Source: Clostridiales bacterium
GTDB lineage: Bacteria; Bacillota; Clostridia; Oscillospirales; Butyricicoccaceae
Direction: 5' to 3'
Length of the DNA stretch: 8,703 nucleotides
Assembly (NCBI GenBank): GCA_026419635.1
Contig: JANZZB010000057.1
Coordinates: 1-8,703 of the forward strand
Below the pieces are notes generated by a model. That model was given only the letters and a program-made list of their open reading frames with translations, was not told where the DNA came from and did not search any database. A program made the position numbers and the translations under genes. Of this stretch, positions 6,264 through 8,703 are shown piece after piece (within the stretch, counting starts at the first letter, position 1; each line of letters begins with the position of its first letter).

Positions 6264-7133
6264 ATGCGAAAAACGCTTTTAAAAGGAAAGTTTGCATATA
6301 TTGTACGCAGACTAGTAAAGCGGTATTTCCGTGACAATGTATCAAAAACGGGCGCCGAGCTCGCTTATTTTTTCTTGTTTTCTTTTTTTCCATTCTTAAT
6401 TTTTATTAATCTATTGGTTGGAACATTTCATATACCAATTGATATCATTACGGGTATTTTAAAAGTTGTTCCGCCGGACGTCGAAAAGATTGTCGCTGAT
6501 TATTTTTCTTATATTGGGAGCTTTGAAAGCAAAACCCTGTTAGTTACAGGATTGGTTTTAACATTGTATTTCTTGTCACGTGCGATTAATTCTTTGATCC
6601 AGGCTGTAAACGCTGCGTATCGGACCAAAAAGAAGCGTCCGGGTTTTTCTAATATTCTGGTTTCAATTGCATTTACTGCTGTCATTATGATTTCCATCGG
6701 CATTATGTTTGTCATTATGATCTCTGGTAAAAATGTATTATTTGCTATTGTTGATTTTATAAAGCTGCCGATTTTATCTCATGATTTTATCTATATATGG
6801 GATGCTCTTCGTTTTTTGATTGCTGGTGTTTACTCTTTTCTTTTTCTTGTTTGTCTCTATTATGTGGTTCCCAATAAACGTCTTACGTTTCGTTCCTCCA
6901 TTCCCGGATCTATATTTGCGATGCTTTCGTGGCTGCTCATATCTTCGGGGTTTTCATATTATGTACAAAATATGGGCAGGTACTCCGTGCTTTACGGATC
7001 AATCGGAGCCATTATGGTTTTGATGCTTTGGTTGTATTTGACCGGAATTGTTCTTGTAATGGGAGCAGAACTCAACGATATCCTTATCACATTAAACGAA
7101 AGCTGTCAATGTGAGCTAGAAAATGAACAATAA
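6264..7133 (+). CDS. YihY/virulence factor BrkB family membrane protein
   Basis: With the ATG at 6264 the protein has 289 residues, the normal size of the family. The frame could extend 17 codons upstream to a TTG, but the strong GGAGGAG supports the shorter form. It is a polytopic inner-membrane protein with about six hydrophobic segments. Family signatures are the N-terminal NVSKTGAELAYFFLFSFFP, followed by a long first membrane helix, the central FLSRAINSLIQAVNAAYR, and the C-terminal YGSIGAIMVLMLWLYLTG with VMGAELN. The N-terminus is basic (RRLVKRYFR) and the tail is short, polar and acidic. Family members were once called RNase BN in error; their biochemical function is not settled, though envelope roles have been proposed. 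It is transcribed divergently from the activase operon and converges on the SLH gene. No strong own terminator is visible directly after the stop, so transcripts may run to the bidirectional hairpin at 7385-7411. Confidence 0.9.
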   Translation: MRKTLLKGKFAYIVRRLVKRYFRDNVSKTGAELAYFFLFSFFPFLIFINLLVGTFHIPIDIITGILKVVPPDVEKIVADYFSYIGSFESKTLLVTGLVLTLYFLSRAINSLIQAVNAAYRTKKKRPGFSNILVSIAFTAVIMISIGIMFVIMISGKNVLFAIVDFIKLPILSHDFIYIWDALRFLIAGVYSFLFLVCLYYVVPNKRLTFRSSIPGSIFAMLSWLLISSGFSYYVQNMGRYSVLYGSIGAIMVLMLWLYLTGIVLVMGAELNDILITLNESCQCELENEQ

Positions 7134-7213
7134 ATAACTAAATTGCAAATGAAATTTTACTTTCTTTATCGGTAAAGGACAATTTATAGAATTTTATAAA
7201 CAAAAAAGTATAT

Positions 7214-7383
7214 TTAGGGGATTGTTAAGGGGTCAAAACCCCTTAATGTAAGATTAGTCCGCAGGCGGACATGCGCCGCCGGAGGACACACTGGACAAAA
7301 CCGAAGGGTTTGTCCGCACCTGGGGAAGTATCGAGGGGGAATTGGATTCCCTCTCGAAAGTCTGTCGACTTTATCGACAGACT
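7214..7383. repeat. GC-rich chain of inverted repeats (structured intergenic element, possible dispersed repeat or RNA)
   Basis: Five hairpins follow one another. TTAAGGGG (7225-7232) pairs with CCCCTTAA (7239-7246). GTCCG (7257-7261) pairs with CGGAC (7266-7270). GGACAAA (7293-7299) pairs with TTTGTCC (7309-7315), with an inner CC/GG. A 12-bp stem with one G-T pair joins 7331-7342 to 7346-7357. AGTCTGTCGA (7359-7368) pairs perfectly with TCGACAGACT (7374-7383). Positions 7221-7360 are 75/140 G+C (54%), clearly above the AT-rich flanks. No ribosome binding site or protein-like reading frame goes with it; the minus-strand frame through it is Pro/Cys/Arg-rich and looks spurious. It sits between convergent genes, where dispersed palindromic elements often accumulate. 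Whether it recurs elsewhere in the genome or is transcribed cannot be seen here. Confidence 0.6.
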
Positions 7384-7384
7384 G

Positions 7385-7411
7385 AAAAAAGCCGCTTAAA
7401 GCGGCTTTTTT
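7385..7411. terminator. Bidirectional rho-independent terminator
   Basis: AAAAAAGCCGC (7385-7395) pairs perfectly with GCGGCTTTTTT (7401-7411) over a 5-nt loop. A run of T follows the stem on either strand, so it can end the minus-strand SLH gene (stop at 7431, 19 bp away) and plus-strand transcripts from the YihY-family gene. Confidence 0.9.
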
Positions 7412-7430
7412 GTTTGCAAAGATAAAAGAA

Positions 7431-8702
7431 TTAATACAACTTGAATAAGATCGAAGCAATTTCAGATCGTTTAATATTATTTGTCGGTAAAATTGATCCA
7501 TTCGGATAACCTGCAATAATCCCTAACGAGGCAAGGTTATTCAAGTACGTTTTTGCCCAATAAGCAATTTTTGAATCATCCGTAAACGTTGAACTTATTA
7601 CTTGGCATCCCTGCGGTAATGTGCGGCCTAATATCGTCATTGCTTCCATTCTGGTGATATTCGCATTCGGTGAAAAATAAACTTTCCCATTTACTGTTTT
7701 GCCTAACATAAGACCATCTTTGTAAAGCGCTTTTACGTATGGAAGCGCCCAGTTCGGTATCTGAGAAGCATCCTCAAAAGGCAATGTGACGTCGGCGCAG
7801 ATATCCAAGTCGTAGCCGATATATTTTGCAATCATTACAGCCATTTCAAGGCGTGTCGTGTTGCGCTCAGGAGAGAAATAATATTTGTTGTCTTTTTGTT
7901 CTCCGCTAATTACTTTTTTGCCGTATAAGAAGTTAACATACGAAGAAGACCAATGATTATTCATATCAGCAAAGGTAGTTTTCTGAGAATCTCCTGAGCT
8001 AAAAGTAATGGAAGTACGTGTATAATTTCCGGCAATATCAGTCGCAGTTAGAGTCGCTCGATGTATACCCGCGCTTAAATCCTCAATTTCATAAGATAAC
8101 GCGCCGGTTATCTGATCGAATGTGGAATTGGTTTTAACACCGTCTAATGTTAAAGTGACTTTAAGGTTTTTTAAGGAAAGTCCTCCGATATCAGAAACAT
8201 TTGCAATGATTCTGGTTTTATTATCGCCCGAACCGGGATAAGACGTAATAGAAATAGTTGGGGGAGTGCTGTCTGTAAACGCGGTGTCATAACTTGCAAT
8301 CATCTGATCAAGGAATAGGGTACCGGACGATTTGCTGTTTGCCGAGGATGTCAGAATAATCCCGGTTAGTTTAGAGGCATTGGATGGGATCGGGAAGGAA
8401 AGCTGACGATAACCTGTAAAGTTGATTGGATAACTTGTTGATGAGTTGATGGCATTTCCGGAAGAATCTGCAGTTTGAATAGAGAGTGTGTTCCCGGATG
8501 AATCACCATAGACCCACAGATTAAGATAATCCGGTCCGCTTATCAACGCGATCGGTCCTGCTGATGGAACTATTTTCATGCTGGTTAAACTGTTTCCTGC
8601 TGAGAAATTATAATTTAGCAGAGTTGCACCCGTACCGTATTTTACGAAAGCGTAATCGGTTGCGGTCTGAACATAGCCATTGACAGACGGTATAGAGGAG
8701 TC
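7431..8702 (-). CDS. SLH-domain cell-surface protein, C-terminal part (5' end outside window)
   Basis: The frame stays open to the right edge, so the Met at 8579 is internal; 423 C-terminal residues are visible. The first ~140 form a beta-rich segment (YLNLWVYGDSSGNTLSIQ, FTGYRQLSFPIPSNASKLTG, SGTLFLDQMIASYD) like the carbohydrate-binding-type module that precedes SLH domains in some Firmicute surface enzymes, including phosphodiester-glycosidase (NAGPA) proteins. An Ig-like segment (~145-237) opens with DSTPPTISI and ends near ATDIAGNYTRTSITF. Three SLH repeats fill the last ~180 residues: FADMNNHW..FSPERNTTRLEMA, FEDASQIPNWALPY..FSPNANITRMEA, and FTDDSKIAYWAKTY..IKRSEIASIL. SLH triplets bind pyruvylated secondary cell-wall polymer and hold the protein outside the cell, so a signal peptide is expected in the missing part. 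The catalytic or adhesive domain is also outside, so the specific function is unknown. The gene ends at a bidirectional terminator. Confidence 0.88.
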   Translation of the reverse strand, partial: DSSIPSVNGYVQTATDYAFVKYGTGATLLNYNFSAGNSLTSMKIVPSAGPIALISGPDYLNLWVYGDSSGNTLSIQTADSSGNAINSSTSYPINFTGYRQLSFPIPSNASKLTGIILTSSANSKSSGTLFLDQMIASYDTAFTDSTPPTISITSYPGSGDNKTRIIANVSDIGGLSLKNLKVTLTLDGVKTNSTFDQITGALSYEIEDLSAGIHRATLTATDIAGNYTRTSITFSSGDSQKTTFADMNNHWSSSYVNFLYGKKVISGEQKDNKYYFSPERNTTRLEMAVMIAKYIGYDLDICADVTLPFEDASQIPNWALPYVKALYKDGLMLGKTVNGKVYFSPNANITRMEAMTILGRTLPQGCQVISSTFTDDSKIAYWAKTYLNNLASLGIIAGYPNGSILPTNNIKRSEIASILFKLY

Positions 8703-8703
8703 T

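Noticed and set aside
7214..7516. Minus-strand open frame of 100 residues across the hairpin block and into the SLH gene
   Set aside because: It overlaps the real SLH gene in another frame, has no ribosome binding site and translates the palindromic repeats into a Pro/Cys/Arg-rich, protein-unlike sequence.
1..8703. CRISPR array, insertion-sequence transposase or phage structural genes
   Set aside because: No regularly spaced repeats, transposase-like frames or phage proteins were seen on either strand.

Overview
The window looks like a chromosomal segment of an anaerobic, low-to-moderate GC Firmicute of class Clostridia. The reasons are strong GGAGG-type ribosome binding sites, a BcrAD/BadF/HgdC-type activase with a DUF2229-like region, an S-layer-homology (SLH) protein and a tRNA-Thr(GGT) 3' sequence of clostridial type. 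An Oscillospirales/Ruminococcaceae-like host is a guess, not a determination.

Layout. (1) Positions 1-513 are the right-hand end of what I read as an integrated mobile element. They hold the C-terminus of an AT-rich, Ser/Thr-linker protein ending in a small Cys-containing domain (2-277), then a non-coding end with C/G-run hairpins and a tandem TTTGGGGTTT repeat. (2) Positions 514-563 are the 3' half of a tRNA-Thr(GGT), from the anticodon arm through CCA, with no 5' half. This is the expected attR scar of a tyrosine-integrase element inserted in a tRNA gene, and the native tRNA terminator follows at 603-633. (3) Positions 663-5953 are a minus-strand three-gene operon. Its order is a 975-aa two-domain HgdC-like activase with DUF2229, a 447-aa 2-hydroxyacyl-CoA-dehydratase-like partner, and an AEC-family (auxin efflux carrier/malate permease-like) transporter, closed by a strong terminator. 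(4) Positions 5954-6263 are a divergent promoter region. (5) A plus-strand YihY/BrkB-family membrane protein lies at 6264-7133. (6) Positions 7214-7411 are a GC-rich block of consecutive hairpins ending in a bidirectional terminator, between convergent genes. (7) The C-terminal 423 residues of a minus-strand SLH-anchored cell-surface protein run off the right edge.

How it fits together. The most interesting system is the activase/dehydratase-like pair. Its architecture matches the BCR/HAD-type two-gene plsA-plsR operon reported for anaerobic plasmalogen (vinyl-ether lipid) synthesis in Clostridium perfringens. The same domains occur elsewhere as one ~1400-residue polypeptide. Here they are two genes 6 bp apart, followed 14 bp later by a transporter. 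If the assignment is right, the operon carries out ATP-driven, low-potential reduction of an ester in a membrane lipid, and the role of the transporter is open. Assignment of the pair to plasmalogen synthesis rather than another BCR/HAD reaction is inference from domain order.
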